DNA of 64,000 bases from Pelomonas sp. CA6 (GCF_022549225.1 NZ_JAKZFD010000003.1:372001-436000), one strand, 5' to 3'. Shown: positions 16,610 through 24,610, counted from the stretch's first letter. The notes: generated from the letters alone by a model not told the origin. A program made the numbers and translations.

Positions 16610-17710
16610 CTAGGGTTTCGAGGCCGGAGGGGCGGGCGTCCATGGGGCCGGTGCGCTGGTGTCGACCAACTGGCCAGGGCGGCTGCTGATCGCGCCTTCG
16701 GGCAGATCGCGCAAGTCGGCGAGCAGGGCGGAGGCGCCGCGCACCAACGGCCAGGCCATCGCCGCGCCGCAGCCATCGCCGCTCTCCAGACCCAGGTCCA
16801 GCAGTGCCGTGGCATGGAACAGCGTGAAGGCCTCGTCCAGGCCGCGGTGGCGGGTGCTGCGGCAGAACACGGCGTAGTCGGTCACCGGCGGAGCAATCAT
16901 CGCCGCCACCTTCAGCGCGGCGCAGGCGGCCAGACCGTCGACCAGGATCAGGTGCCGCTTGGACGCGGCGACCAGCATGGCCCCCACCATCACGGCAATC
17001 TCGAAGCCGCCGAACGCGGCCAGCACGTCCATGGGCTCGATGGCCTCGCGATGGCGTGCCTGAGCACCGTGCAGCACGACCAGCAGATGGTCCAGCTCGG
17101 CCTGGTGCATGTCCGGGCCGGACACGACGAAATCGCGGACCGGCAGGCCGGCCAAACGCGACAGCATCAGCGCCGCAGCCTCCCAGCTGCCCTGGCCGAG
17201 GCCGGCGCAAGCCAGCACATTGCCGGGCAGATTGTCGGCCACCTCCATGCCGACGCGCACGCCGGCATGGGCCTGCTCCGGGCTCATCGCCGGGCCGACG
17301 CGTGCATTGCGGGTGCCATGGGCGATCTTGCGTGCGAACAGCCGCGGCAGCGGCGAGACCGGTTCGGCGATGCCGCAGTCGACGATGCACAACTCCATGC
17401 CTTGACCGCGTGCCAGGGCGCTGCAGGGCAGGCGTTGCTGCAGCGCCAGCAGGGCGTGTTCTCGGGTCGTGCGGCCATGCAGCAGCGGCAAGCCATCAAC
17501 GGCCAGCCCATGGTCGGCAGCGAAGACGACCAGCGTCGGCTCACGGAAGCGGGGGCTGAGGCTGGCCTGGATCAGACCCAGACGCACGGCCAGCGGCTCC
17601 AGCTGGCCCATGGGGCCGGCCACCTGGCCCCGCTGTTCCAGACGCGCACGCAGCTCACGCTCCAGCTCCGGATGCGTGGTGGGCGAGATCAGCGACTGGT
17701 GGATGGACAT
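16610..17710 (-). CDS. CobT-like phosphoribosyltransferase homologue with altered active-site motifs
   Basis: 366 aa, alignable along its length with nicotinate-nucleotide:dimethylbenzimidazole phosphoribosyltransferase (CobT), which activates the lower ligand of cobalamin. Family landmarks are FAADHGLAVDG (63-73), HGTRNARVGPAMSPEQA (131-147) and GGFEIAVMVGAML. However the GEMGIGNT motif with its catalytic Glu is replaced by ACAGLGQGS (168-175) and the GEGTGA motif with the second Glu is GDGCGA (311-316), so one Glu is lost and the other is Asp. No other cobalamin gene and no cobalamin riboswitch is nearby. It follows ilvA on the same strand with about 60 bases between. It may act on a different base, be a regulatory relic, or be inactive; the gene symbol is therefore withheld. 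Confidence 0.75.
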   Translation of the reverse strand: MSIHQSLISPTTHPELERELRARLEQRGQVAGPMGQLEPLAVRLGLIQASLSPRFREPTLVVFAADHGLAVDGLPLLHGRTTREHALLALQQRLPCSALARGQGMELCIVDCGIAEPVSPLPRLFARKIAHGTRNARVGPAMSPEQAHAGVRVGMEVADNLPGNVLACAGLGQGSWEAAALMLSRLAGLPVRDFVVSGPDMHQAELDHLLVVLHGAQARHREAIEPMDVLAAFGGFEIAVMVGAMLVAASKRHLILVDGLAACAALKVAAMIAPPVTDYAVFCRSTRHRGLDEAFTLFHATALLDLGLESGDGCGAAMAWPLVRGASALLADLRDLPEGAISSRPGQLVDTSAPAPWTPAPPASKP

Positions 17711-17769
17711 GGCGGGTGCGTGCGACGATGGCGATCATTTTCGCCGGCTCCCGCCCGGGTGGCCCAAGG

Positions 17770-19362
17770 TCAGGCAAGAAAGAGCTTGTACACCGGGTTC
17801 TGGCTCTCGTCGACGAAGGGATAGTTCAGTGTCGCCAGGAAGGCCTTGAACGCGGCGTTGTCGCGCCGCGGCACCTGGATGCCGACGAGGATGCGGCCGT
17901 AATCCGCGCCCTGGTTGCGGTAGTGGAAGAGGCTGATGTTCCAGTCCGGGTGCATGCTAGACAGGAAGCGCATCAGCGCCCCCGGGCGCTCCGGGAATAC
18001 GAAGCGGAACAGGCGCTCGTCGCGGGCCAGCTCGCTGCGTCCACCGATCATGTGGCGCAGATGCTGCTTGGCCAGTTCGTCGTCGCTGAGGTCCAGGGCT
18101 GCGAAGCCGTGGCGTTCGAACTGGCGCGCCAGCTTGTCGGCCTCTTCGCGCTTCTGGATCGCGATGCCCACGAAGACATGGGCCTGCTGAGCGTCGGAAA
18201 TGCGGTAGTTGAACTCGGTCACGCTGCGCGGTCCGATCAGCTCGCAAAAGCGCCGGAAACTGCCGCGCTCTTCGGGAATGGTCACCGCGAACAAGGCCTC
18301 GCGCTGTTCGCCGACCTCGGCCCGCTCGGCGACGAAGCGCAGCCGGTCGAAGTTCATGTTGGCGCCGCTGGTGATGGCGATGAAGTTCTTGCCCTTGACG
18401 CCGTGCTCGGCCACGTACTGCTTGATCGCGGCCACGCCCAGCGCGCCGGAGGGCTCGAGGATGCTGCGCGTGTCGACGAACACATCCTTGATCGCCGCGC
18501 AGACGGCGTCGGTGTCCACCAGCACATAGTCGTCGACCAGCGCCCGGCAGACGCGGAAGGTCTCCTCGCCCACCTGCTTGACCGCGGTGCCGTCGGCAAA
18601 AAGGCCGACGTCATTCAGCATCAGGCGCTTGCCGGCCTTGACGGAGCGGACCATGGCGTCGGAGTCGCGCGTCTGCACGCCGATCACCTGGATGTCCGGG
18701 CGTACCGCCTTGATGTAAGCGGCCACGCCGGAGATCAGCCCGCCGCCGCCGATGGCGACGAAGATCGCGTCGATCGGACCGGGGTGCTGGCGCAGCAGCT
18801 CCATCGCGATCGTGCCTTGGCCCGCGATCACGTCGGGGTCGTCGAAGGGGTGGACAAAGCAGAGCTGCTGCGCGCGCTCCAGCTCCACCGCGTGCTGATA
18901 GGCGTCGCTGAAGGAGTCGCCGTGCAGCACCACTTCGCCACCCAGGGCCTGGACCGCGTCGATCTTCACGCGCGGCGTGGTGACCGGCATCACGATCACG
19001 GCACGGCAGCCCAGCTTCTTGGCCGATAGCGCCACGCCCTGGGCGTGGTTGCCGGCCGAGGCGCAGATCACGCCGCTGGCCAACTGTTCCGGGCTCAAGT
19101 GCGCCATCTTGTTGTAAGCGCCGCGCAGCTTGAAGCTGAACACCGGCTGCTGGTCTTCCCGCTTGAGCCAGACCTTGTTGCCCAGGCGCTTGGAGAGATT
19201 CTTGGCCGCGTCCAGTGGCGTTTCCTCCGCGACCTCGTACACCCTGGCGTTCAGAATTCGCTGCAGGTAGCTGCTCCCGGCGGGAATCAGTTCCGGGTGG
19301 GCGGCAGCCGCGTGCGGCGCGGAATTCTTGCGGGGGCGGGGCGCAGGGCGTGGGCCGGCCAT
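17770..19362 (-). CDS. ilvA: Biosynthetic threonine ammonia-lyase
   Basis: 530 aa PLP enzyme converting threonine to 2-oxobutanoate, the first step of isoleucine synthesis. The catalytic domain has VFSFKLRGAYNKM with PLP lysine Lys78, and the glycine loop GGGGLISGVAAY. Two ACT-like regulatory domains occupy roughly the last 180 residues, marking the biosynthetic, allosterically controlled type. The start at 19362 was chosen because GGAGAG stands 4-10 bases upstream; in-frame ATGs 11 and 12 codons earlier overlap a palindrome instead. Residues 1-20 are Pro/Arg/Ala-rich. The upstream region holds a terminator and possible leader on the same strand, so attenuation or a separate small RNA should be considered. 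Confidence 0.96.
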   Translation of the reverse strand: MAGPRPAPRPRKNSAPHAAAAHPELIPAGSSYLQRILNARVYEVAEETPLDAAKNLSKRLGNKVWLKREDQQPVFSFKLRGAYNKMAHLSPEQLASGVICASAGNHAQGVALSAKKLGCRAVIVMPVTTPRVKIDAVQALGGEVVLHGDSFSDAYQHAVELERAQQLCFVHPFDDPDVIAGQGTIAMELLRQHPGPIDAIFVAIGGGGLISGVAAYIKAVRPDIQVIGVQTRDSDAMVRSVKAGKRLMLNDVGLFADGTAVKQVGEETFRVCRALVDDYVLVDTDAVCAAIKDVFVDTRSILEPSGALGVAAIKQYVAEHGVKGKNFIAITSGANMNFDRLRFVAERAEVGEQREALFAVTIPEERGSFRRFCELIGPRSVTEFNYRISDAQQAHVFVGIAIQKREEADKLARQFERHGFAALDLSDDELAKQHLRHMIGGRSELARDERLFRFVFPERPGALMRFLSSMHPDWNISLFHYRNQGADYGRILVGIQVPRRDNAAFKAFLATLNYPFVDESQNPVYKLFLA

Positions 19363-19377
19363 GGGGCTCTCCGGAAA

Positions 19378-19396
19378 GATGTTGCGGCGCAACATC
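19378..19396. repeat. Perfect 9-bp-arm palindrome just upstream of ilvA
   Basis: GATGTTGCG and CGCAACATC are separated by one base. It sits 16 bases upstream of the ilvA start, next to the ribosome binding site. It could be an operator for a dimeric repressor or an RNA hairpin that affects ilvA translation. No specific regulator is recognised. Confidence 0.6.
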
Positions 19397-19450
19397 ATAT
19401 GCGAGGGGTGCGACGCCACCTTTCGCGTACGGGGCGGCCTAGCTTGGCGC

Positions 19451-19482
19451 AAAAAAAAAGCCCGAGACGTGAATCTCGGGCT
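19451..19482 (-). terminator. Strong Rho-independent terminator upstream of ilvA
   Basis: On the minus strand a perfect 9-bp stem (AGCCCGAGA / TCTCGGGCT, loop of 6) is followed at once by nine T residues. It points toward ilvA, whose start is about 90 bases further on, so it must end a short transcript that begins within the ilvA-osmC intergenic region. Confidence 0.85.
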
Positions 19483-19553
19483 GAATCCACCATGGAGGCG
19501 GTGGAGGAGACAAACTGCGCAGTGCCCCTGGAAAACCCCTGGGCGACCGCATG
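19451..19553 (-). ncRNA. Candidate ~100-nt small RNA or ilvA leader with CU-rich loops
   Basis: The interval between ilvA and the OsmC gene (19363-19667) has no convincing protein gene. On the minus strand a possible promoter (TTGCAG at 19588-19583, 17-base spacer, TAGAAT at 19565-19560) would start RNA near 19553, and the terminator ends it at 19451. The RNA would contain TCTCCTCC in a single-stranded stretch and a hairpin TCCACC/GGTGGA (19486-19505) whose 8-base loop carries CCTCC. Both are complementary to Shine-Dalgarno sequences, a feature of several known bacterial regulatory RNAs. Because it runs on the ilvA strand it could instead be an attenuated leader. Transcription is not demonstrated. 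Confidence 0.4.
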
Positions 19554-19569
19554 CCTAGAATTCTATGCC

Positions 19570-19615
19570 GCTCCATGTTGCGCTGCAATAAATTTGCGCG
19601 TTTCGCCATGGAGCG
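19570..19615. repeat. Inverted repeat in the ilvA-osmC intergenic region
   Basis: CGCTCCATG near 19570 and CATGGAGCG near 19615 form 9-base inverted arms, with a second inner pair built from TTGCGC/GCGCG-like sequence and an AT-rich centre (GCAATAAATTT). It covers the putative -35 of the minus-strand transcript and lies 50-100 bases upstream of the OsmC gene, so it may be a shared operator. Function is unproven. Confidence 0.35.
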
Positions 19616-19667
19616 CAAGCTCTAAACGTGAACAGTGCCCGCTCGTGCGGCAGCAAGGTAATCAGCA

Positions 19668-20090
19668 ATGGAATGCACGATCAACTGGATGGGGGCCGAC
19701 GGCATGGCCTTTGCGGCCGAAACCGGTAGCGGTCACTTGGTCACCATGGACGGCGCGCCCGACGGTGGCGGCCGCAATCTCGCGCCGCGCCCCATGGAAA
19801 TGGTGCTGGTGGGAACCGGCGGGTGTACCGCCTACGACGTGGTGCTGATCCTGAAGCGCGGCCGTCATGATGTGCGTGCTTGTCAGGTGAAGCTGCAGGC
19901 GGAGCGGGCCGATACGGATCCCAAGGTGTTCACCAAGATCCACATGCATTTCGTGGTCCAGGGGCGAGGTCTGCCGCTGGCGGCTGTCGAGCGCGCGGTG
20001 GCCCTGTCCCATGAAAAATACTGCTCCGCCAGCATCATGCTGGCCCAGTCCGCGCAGATCAGCACCTCGGTGGAGCTCATCGAAGTCTGA
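19668..20090 (+). CDS. OsmC family protein
   Basis: 140 aa. OsmC/Ohr proteins reduce organic hydroperoxides with two cysteines. Here the pair is seen in GTGGCTAYDVV and HEKYCSASIML, matching the OsmC-type arrangement with both Cys present. The N-terminal strand region (CTINWMGADGMAFAAETGSG) and PRPMEMVLVG fit the YhfA-like branch of the family rather than Ohr. It is cytoplasmic. AAGGTA stands about 8 bases before the ATG. It is transcribed away from the ilvA side and converges with coq7. Whether it is a peroxidase or has a YhfA-like unknown role cannot be settled from sequence. Confidence 0.88.
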   Translation: MECTINWMGADGMAFAAETGSGHLVTMDGAPDGGGRNLAPRPMEMVLVGTGGCTAYDVVLILKRGRHDVRACQVKLQAERADTDPKVFTKIHMHFVVQGRGLPLAAVERAVALSHEKYCSASIMLAQSAQISTSVELIEV

Positions 20091-20139
20091 GCCAGGCTCT
20101 TTTTCTGCGCTGGGCTTTGGCGGTGATTCGACTGAGCGC

Positions 20140-20781
20140 CTAGATGTGGTGGGCGGTGCGCGTCATCACGCCGGCGGCGAGGCGCATCAGCTGCTTGACC
20201 GGGCCCGGCAATTCCAACGCGCCGCGGGCTCGTGCTGCCTCTGCATGCTGGGCTTCCTCATCCTTCATCTGGGCGACGATGGCACGTGAGGCATGGTCGG
20301 CCGCCGGCAGCCGGTCCAGGTGCGAGTCGAGATGGGCTTCCACCTGCTTCTCGGTTTCGACCACAAAGCCCAGGTTGACGCGATCCCCGGCCAAGCCTGC
20401 CAGGCTGCCGATCGCAAAGGCGCCGCCATACCAAAGCGGCGTCAGACGACTGCGATGGGTGCCCAGCTGCTGCAGGCGCTCGGCCGTCCAGGCGAGATGG
20501 TCCTGCTCCTCGGAGGCGGCGTGTTCGAGGTGGGCGCGCAAGTCCTCATCCTGGGTGCACAGGGCCTGGGCTCGGTAGAGCGCCTGGGCACACACCTCGC
20601 CGACATGGTTGACCCGCATCAGAGCCCCACTCAGGTGCCGCTCCTCTTCATCCAACGCGGGCTCCTCGTTCGTCGCCGGTGACGGTCGACGCGAAAAAGC
20701 AACGCCCGAGATGGTCTTGAGACTCTGATCCAGTGCGATCAGGTACTGATCCAGGCGCGACAGATGGATAAACGCGGGCAT
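20140..20781 (-). CDS. coq7: Coq7-type ubiquinone hydroxylase
   Basis: 213 aa di-iron monooxygenase performing the last ring hydroxylation of ubiquinone synthesis (2-polyprenyl-3-methyl-6-methoxy-1,4-benzoquinone to the demethylated product). Iron ligands fit the ferritin-like pattern: Glu in HVGEVCAQALYRAQ, ExxH in ASEEQDHLAW, Glu in ETEKQVEAHLD and ExxH in KDEEAQHAEA. A hydrophobic patch (AFAIGSLAGLAG) suits membrane association. The start at 20781 (MPAFIHLSRLDQYL) matches family starts; no strong ribosome binding site precedes it. It faces the OsmC gene with 49 bases between stops and is divergent from the porin. Confidence 0.95.
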   Translation of the reverse strand: MPAFIHLSRLDQYLIALDQSLKTISGVAFSRRPSPATNEEPALDEEERHLSGALMRVNHVGEVCAQALYRAQALCTQDEDLRAHLEHAASEEQDHLAWTAERLQQLGTHRSRLTPLWYGGAFAIGSLAGLAGDRVNLGFVVETEKQVEAHLDSHLDRLPAADHASRAIVAQMKDEEAQHAEAARARGALELPGPVKQLMRLAAGVMTRTAHHI

Positions 20782-21105
20782 AGTTAATAGATATGAAGCG
20801 TGGCGGACGTCGGAATTGAGCGTAGTGTAGGAAGTCCATGGACCTCGTTTTGCCCCCCGCACAACGATGGCTTTGTCTCTGTGTCCATGAAGTTTGGTGC
20901 GCATACCGATCGATCGTGGGCGATATGCAAATGACAAAAAAATGTAAACACCTACGCGTTGTCTGTCTGCAACGAAATCGGGATTTTTACGGGGGGACTT
21001 CTGGATTGATGCGGCGGGCTCTGATGCAATACGGCCAACTTCCGTAGCGGAGGTTGGATTGCTAGGGGCAACCCCGCGTCCTTACTGAAGATCTAGGAGT
21101 CTCGA
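20782..21105. other. Intergenic region between coq7 and porin 1
   Basis: 324 bases without a gene. It is richer in A and T than the flanks (for example ATGACAAAAAAATGTAAAC near 20932-20950). No confident -35/-10 pair was found by eye. The right part should be the porin 5' untranslated region: a strong hairpin at 21035-21057, a small GGGG-CAA-CCCC hairpin at 21065-21075 and AGGAG at 21095-21099 before the ATG. Confidence 0.6.
21035..21057 (+). promoter_or_regulatory. Hairpin in the 5' leader of porin 1
   Basis: CCAACTTCCG (21035-21044) and CGGAGGTTGG (21048-21057) pair over 10 bp, including one G-U, around a 3-base loop. No T-run follows, so it is not an ordinary terminator. Leader hairpins of abundant porin mRNAs can stabilise the message or be targets of small RNAs; that role is inference. 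Confidence 0.5.
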
Positions 21106-22143
21106 ATGAAGAAATCTCTCGTCGTGCTGGCTGCTCTGGCCTCGTTCGCCGGCGCCGCGGCCGCGCAATCGTCGGTCACCCTGTTCGGTACGGTTGACCT
21201 GGCTGCCCGCTATGTCAAGGCCAACGGCCAGAACGTCAAGAAGCTGTCGCGTGACGGTCTGAGCTCCAGCCGCCTGGGCGTGCGTGGTGTGGAAGATCTG
21301 GGCGGTGGTCTGAAGGCCGGTTTCTGGCTGGAAGGCGAACTGTCCGCCGACACCGGTACCGCCGGCAGCGCCTTCTGGGGCCGTCGTGCCACCCTGAGCC
21401 TGATGGGCGACTTCGGTGAAGTCCGCCTGGGCCGCGCCAAGACCTCGGCTCGCCTGGTGGTGGACGATTTCGACGTGTACGGCACCGTCGGCCAAGGTTC
21501 CGTGGCCAACCTGTACTCCGGCTTCAATGTGCTGGGTACCGCTCTGGCCTCGAACTCGTACAAAGTGAGCCCGATCAACCGTTCGGACAACCAAGTGCAG
21601 TACCTGCTGCCGGGTGACCTGGGTGGCATCTACGGTTCGTTCGACGTCGCCGCTGGCGAAGGTACCGACGGCAAGAAGGCCATCGGCGGCCGCCTGGGCT
21701 ACCAAGCCGGCCCGCTGCACGTGGCTGCTGGCTACCAGACCGTGGATGTGGCTTCTTCCAAGTACAAGATGTTTGTGCTGGGTGGCAGCTATGACTTCGG
21801 TGTCGTGAAGGCCAACGTGATGTGGACCCAGAACAAGTTCCTGGGCAACCGTCAAAACGTGATCACCGTCGGCGCCGTGGTGCCGGTGACGTCGGCTGGC
21901 TCGGTGACCGCTCAGTTCACGAACGCCGCAGGCAATGCCACGGCCGATCTGAACAAGGGTGGCGATGCCAAGCTGTACACCGTGGGTTACCAGCACAACC
22001 TGTCCAAGCGCACTGCGCTGTACACCACCGTGTCGCTGATCGACAACGGCAAGACCGGTATGTACGCCCTGACGGACTCGCCCGCCGTGGCCGCCAATGG
22101 CCGTTCGGGCAGCGTGGACGTCGGTATCCGCCACAGCTTCTAA
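21106..22143 (+). CDS. Gram-negative trimeric porin (16-strand type)
   Basis: 345 aa outer-membrane porin of the betaproteobacterial general porin family. The signal peptide is KKSLVVLAALASFAGAAAAQ, and the mature start SSVTLFGTVDLAARYVKA is typical. SRLGVRGVEDLGGGLKAGFWLE is the well-known porin block just after the first strands, and the chain ends in RHSF with terminal Phe for BAM recognition. AGGAG lies 7 bases before the ATG. Codon use is more biased to a few favoured codons and base composition is less GC-rich than in neighbours, as expected for highly expressed genes. Selectivity cannot be predicted. Confidence 0.95.
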   Translation: MKKSLVVLAALASFAGAAAAQSSVTLFGTVDLAARYVKANGQNVKKLSRDGLSSSRLGVRGVEDLGGGLKAGFWLEGELSADTGTAGSAFWGRRATLSLMGDFGEVRLGRAKTSARLVVDDFDVYGTVGQGSVANLYSGFNVLGTALASNSYKVSPINRSDNQVQYLLPGDLGGIYGSFDVAAGEGTDGKKAIGGRLGYQAGPLHVAAGYQTVDVASSKYKMFVLGGSYDFGVVKANVMWTQNKFLGNRQNVITVGAVVPVTSAGSVTAQFTNAAGNATADLNKGGDAKLYTVGYQHNLSKRTALYTTVSLIDNGKTGMYALTDSPAVAANGRSGSVDVGIRHSF

Positions 22144-22153
22144 TCGCCTCGAT

Positions 22154-22207
22154 CCGCTCCGTGAGGAGCGGAATTTGGCAAAGCCCGCCCTTGTGGCGGG
22201 CTTTTTC
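22154..22207 (+). terminator. Double-hairpin terminator after porin 1
   Basis: A CCGCTCC/GGAGCGG hairpin (22154-22171) is followed by AAGCCCGCC/GGCGGGCTT (22181-22203) and a T-rich tail TTTTTCTTT. It should insulate porin 1 from porin 2. Confidence 0.85.
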
Positions 22208-22349
22208 TTTCAGGGACTTGACGCTTTGTCTCCGGGGTGACCTTTCGGCAGGGTTTGCTCTTGTGGGTCTGTCGCAACAAGACGTGCGGTCTGAGGGTGT
22301 CATCACTCAGAATTAGTGCGGATTCAGACCAATCACTAAGGAGACATCG

Positions 22350-23420
22350 ATGAAAAAAGCCGCACTGGCTCTGGGTATTCTGGCCGCGAGCACCAGCGCC
22401 GCATGGGCTCAATCCAGCGTGCAGCTCTATGGCATCTTGGATGCCGGCGTGCGCTTCACCACCAATTCCGGCCCTGCTGGCAATCCCAACCAATCGCTGA
22501 AGCAGGTCATCCCCGGTGGCATGTCGCAAAGCCGCCTGGGCATCAACGTGACCGAGGACATGGGCGGTGGTCTGAAGGCGATCGTCAACCTGGAGCATCG
22601 TCTCAACTCCGACACCGGTACCCAGGCCGCCACCGAGTTCTGGCGCCAGTCCTGGGTGGGGCTGCAGTCCGATGACTTCGGCCGCATCATGGTGGGTCGT
22701 CAGTACAACGTGCTGTTCGACATCTACACCTCGACCTATGCGTCCTTCAAGTATTCCCCGTACATCGAGGCGTACAAGCCGGAAATCGGCCTGTCCATGG
22801 GCGCTCGCCAGGACAACATGGTGAAGTACGTGGGTGAAATGGGGCCGGTGCGCGGCGAGATCCAGGTCAGCGCCGGCGAGGGCAACTCCAACAACAAGTC
22901 CATGGGCGGCCTGCTGCGCTACGCCGATGGCCCCTTCGCGTTTGGCGGCGCCTACCTGCAGGTGACCGACGTCGGAGGCAAGAAGGTCAAGGGCGCCACG
23001 ATTGGCGCGGCTTACACCGCGGGCCCGCTGTATGTGAACATCTCCTGGGCGCAGAACAAGTTCGATGCCGGCAGCGCTCTCGGCGCTGCCTACACGGCCG
23101 GTCTGCTGGGCAATGTGCTCAATGCCGCGGCCAACGATGTGAAGAAGCGCGACATGATCTCGTTCGGCGCGACATACCAGCTGACCACCCAGCTGAACCT
23201 CGGTGGCCACTACTGGCGCGCCACGCAGTCGCACTACGCGCCGACGCTGACCGACAAGAGCAAAGGCGACTACCTGGCTTTCGTCGCGGACTACGCCTTC
23301 TCGAAGCGTACCGATGTCTATGCCGAGGTGGACTACACCAAGCACAGCGGTTACGTTGCTTTCTCGAACGGCGCCACCAAGCGCACCGGCGCCACGGTGG
23401 GTCTGCGTCACCGCTTCTGA
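22350..23420 (+). CDS. Gram-negative trimeric porin, second copy
   Basis: 356 aa porin of the same family as its upstream neighbour, but clearly diverged. The signal peptide is KKAALALGILAASTSAAWAQ, followed by SSVQLYGILDAGVRFTTNSG. SRLGINVTEDMGGGLKAIVNLE is the conserved block, and the C-terminus is RHRF with terminal Phe. AAGGAG lies 6 bases before the ATG. It has its own leader and terminator, so separate regulation from porin 1 is likely. The tandem arrangement suggests an old duplication. Confidence 0.95.
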   Translation: MKKAALALGILAASTSAAWAQSSVQLYGILDAGVRFTTNSGPAGNPNQSLKQVIPGGMSQSRLGINVTEDMGGGLKAIVNLEHRLNSDTGTQAATEFWRQSWVGLQSDDFGRIMVGRQYNVLFDIYTSTYASFKYSPYIEAYKPEIGLSMGARQDNMVKYVGEMGPVRGEIQVSAGEGNSNNKSMGGLLRYADGPFAFGGAYLQVTDVGGKKVKGATIGAAYTAGPLYVNISWAQNKFDAGSALGAAYTAGLLGNVLNAAANDVKKRDMISFGATYQLTTQLNLGGHYWRATQSHYAPTLTDKSKGDYLAFVADYAFSKRTDVYAEVDYTKHSGYVAFSNGATKRTGATVGLRHRF

Positions 23421-23444
23421 GCTTCCATCCTCAGGTCGTGACAG

Positions 23445-23471
23445 GAGCCGCCGCAAGGCGGCTCTTTTCTT
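23445..23471 (+). terminator. Rho-independent terminator after porin 2
   Basis: GAGCCGCC and GGCGGCTC form an 8-bp stem with a GCAA tetraloop (23445-23464), followed by TTTTCTTT. Confidence 0.85.
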
Positions 23472-23632
23472 TCCATGTATGCGGCGCCGAGCGGAGATGG
23501 GATGGGCGGGTAGCAGCTAGGGCTTTCCCTTTTGTCTGATCAGGTGGGCTCCCGGATGATGGCGCCTCTCGCACGATGCGCCTTCCTGTGGAGGGCCTGG
23601 CCTGCTCTTGGCTTGCCCGCCGCGCTCAACAG

Positions 23633-24610
23633 ATGCTGGTTTTCATTCTCCGCCGCCTGGCGCAGGCTCTGGTCGTGATGCTGACCGTGGCCTTCATTGC
23701 CTTCATGCTGTTCCAGTATGTGGGTGATCCGCTGACCAATCTGCTCGGTCAGGACGCAACACCGGAACAGCGGGAACAACTGCGCCAAGACCTGGGGCTG
23801 GACCAGCCCTTCTTCGTTCAGTTCGCCCATTTCGTCGGCAACGCGGCCCAGGGTGAATTCGGCATCAGCTTGCGACAGGGCCGCAAGGTGTCGGCGCTGA
23901 TTGCGGAGCGTTTTCCCGCCACGCTGGAACTGGCCGCTGTGGCTGCGTTGATCGCGCTGGTGGTGGGCATTCCTGCGGGTGTCTACGCAGCCTTGCGGCG
24001 GGGCAAGCTGATGTCTCAGGCGCTGATGGCCTTGTCCTTGCTGGGGGTGTCTCTGCCGACCTTCCTGATCGGCATTCTGCTGATCCTGGTCTTCGCCGTG
24101 CAGCTGAAATGGTTCCCCAGCTTTGGCCGCGGCGACGTGTTGGCCTGGGGGCCATGGACCACGGGGCTGCTGACCGTGGATGGACTGAGGCATCTGCTGT
24201 TGCCGGCCGTCACGCTGTCGGTGTTCCAGCTCACGCTGATCATGCGTCTGGTGCGTGCCGAAATGTTGGAGGTGCTGCGCGCCGACTACATCAAGTTCGC
24301 GCGTGCGCGCGGGCTGTCCGACCGTGCGGTGTATTTCGGCCACGCCCTGAAGAACACGCTGGTGCCGGTGATCACGATCACCGGGCTGCAGCTGGGTTCG
24401 CTGATCGCATTTGCCATCATCACCGAAACCGTCTTCCAGTGGCCCGGCATGGGGCTGTTGTTCATCCAGGCCGTGCAGTTCGCCGACATTCCGGTGATGG
24501 CGGCCTATCTCTGCCTGATCTCGCTGATCTTTGTCGTGATCAACTTGCTCGTCGATCTGCTGTATTTTGCGGTGGACCCGCGTTTGCGCGTGCGGGGTGG
24601 AGCGCACTGA
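23633..24610 (+). CDS. Peptide-type ABC importer permease (DppB/GsiC family)
   Basis: 325 aa inner-membrane permease. It begins MLVFILRRLAQALVVMLTVA, the family's first membrane helix, followed by DPLTNLLGQDATPEQREQLR and about five further transmembrane segments. The cytoplasmic EAA-type loop, which docks on the ATPase, is in LRADYIKFARARGLSDRAVY. The start at 23633 matches family N-termini; the frame is open further upstream. It is the first of five genes in one operon, with the stop overlapping the next start as TGATG. No substrate-binding protein gene precedes or follows, so the solute is not defined; dipeptides, oligopeptides or glutathione-like compounds are family options. Confidence 0.92.
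   Translation: MLVFILRRLAQALVVMLTVAFIAFMLFQYVGDPLTNLLGQDATPEQREQLRQDLGLDQPFFVQFAHFVGNAAQGEFGISLRQGRKVSALIAERFPATLELAAVAALIALVVGIPAGVYAALRRGKLMSQALMALSLLGVSLPTFLIGILLILVFAVQLKWFPSFGRGDVLAWGPWTTGLLTVDGLRHLLLPAVTLSVFQLTLIMRLVRAEMLEVLRADYIKFARARGLSDRAVYFGHALKNTLVPVITITGLQLGSLIAFAIITETVFQWPGMGLLFIQAVQFADIPVMAAYLCLISLIFVVINLLVDLLYFAVDPRLRVRGGAH

Noticed and set aside
16610-17770. Cobalamin riboswitch near the CobT-like gene
   Set aside because: The gap to ilvA is about 60 bases and shows no B12-box-like sequence.
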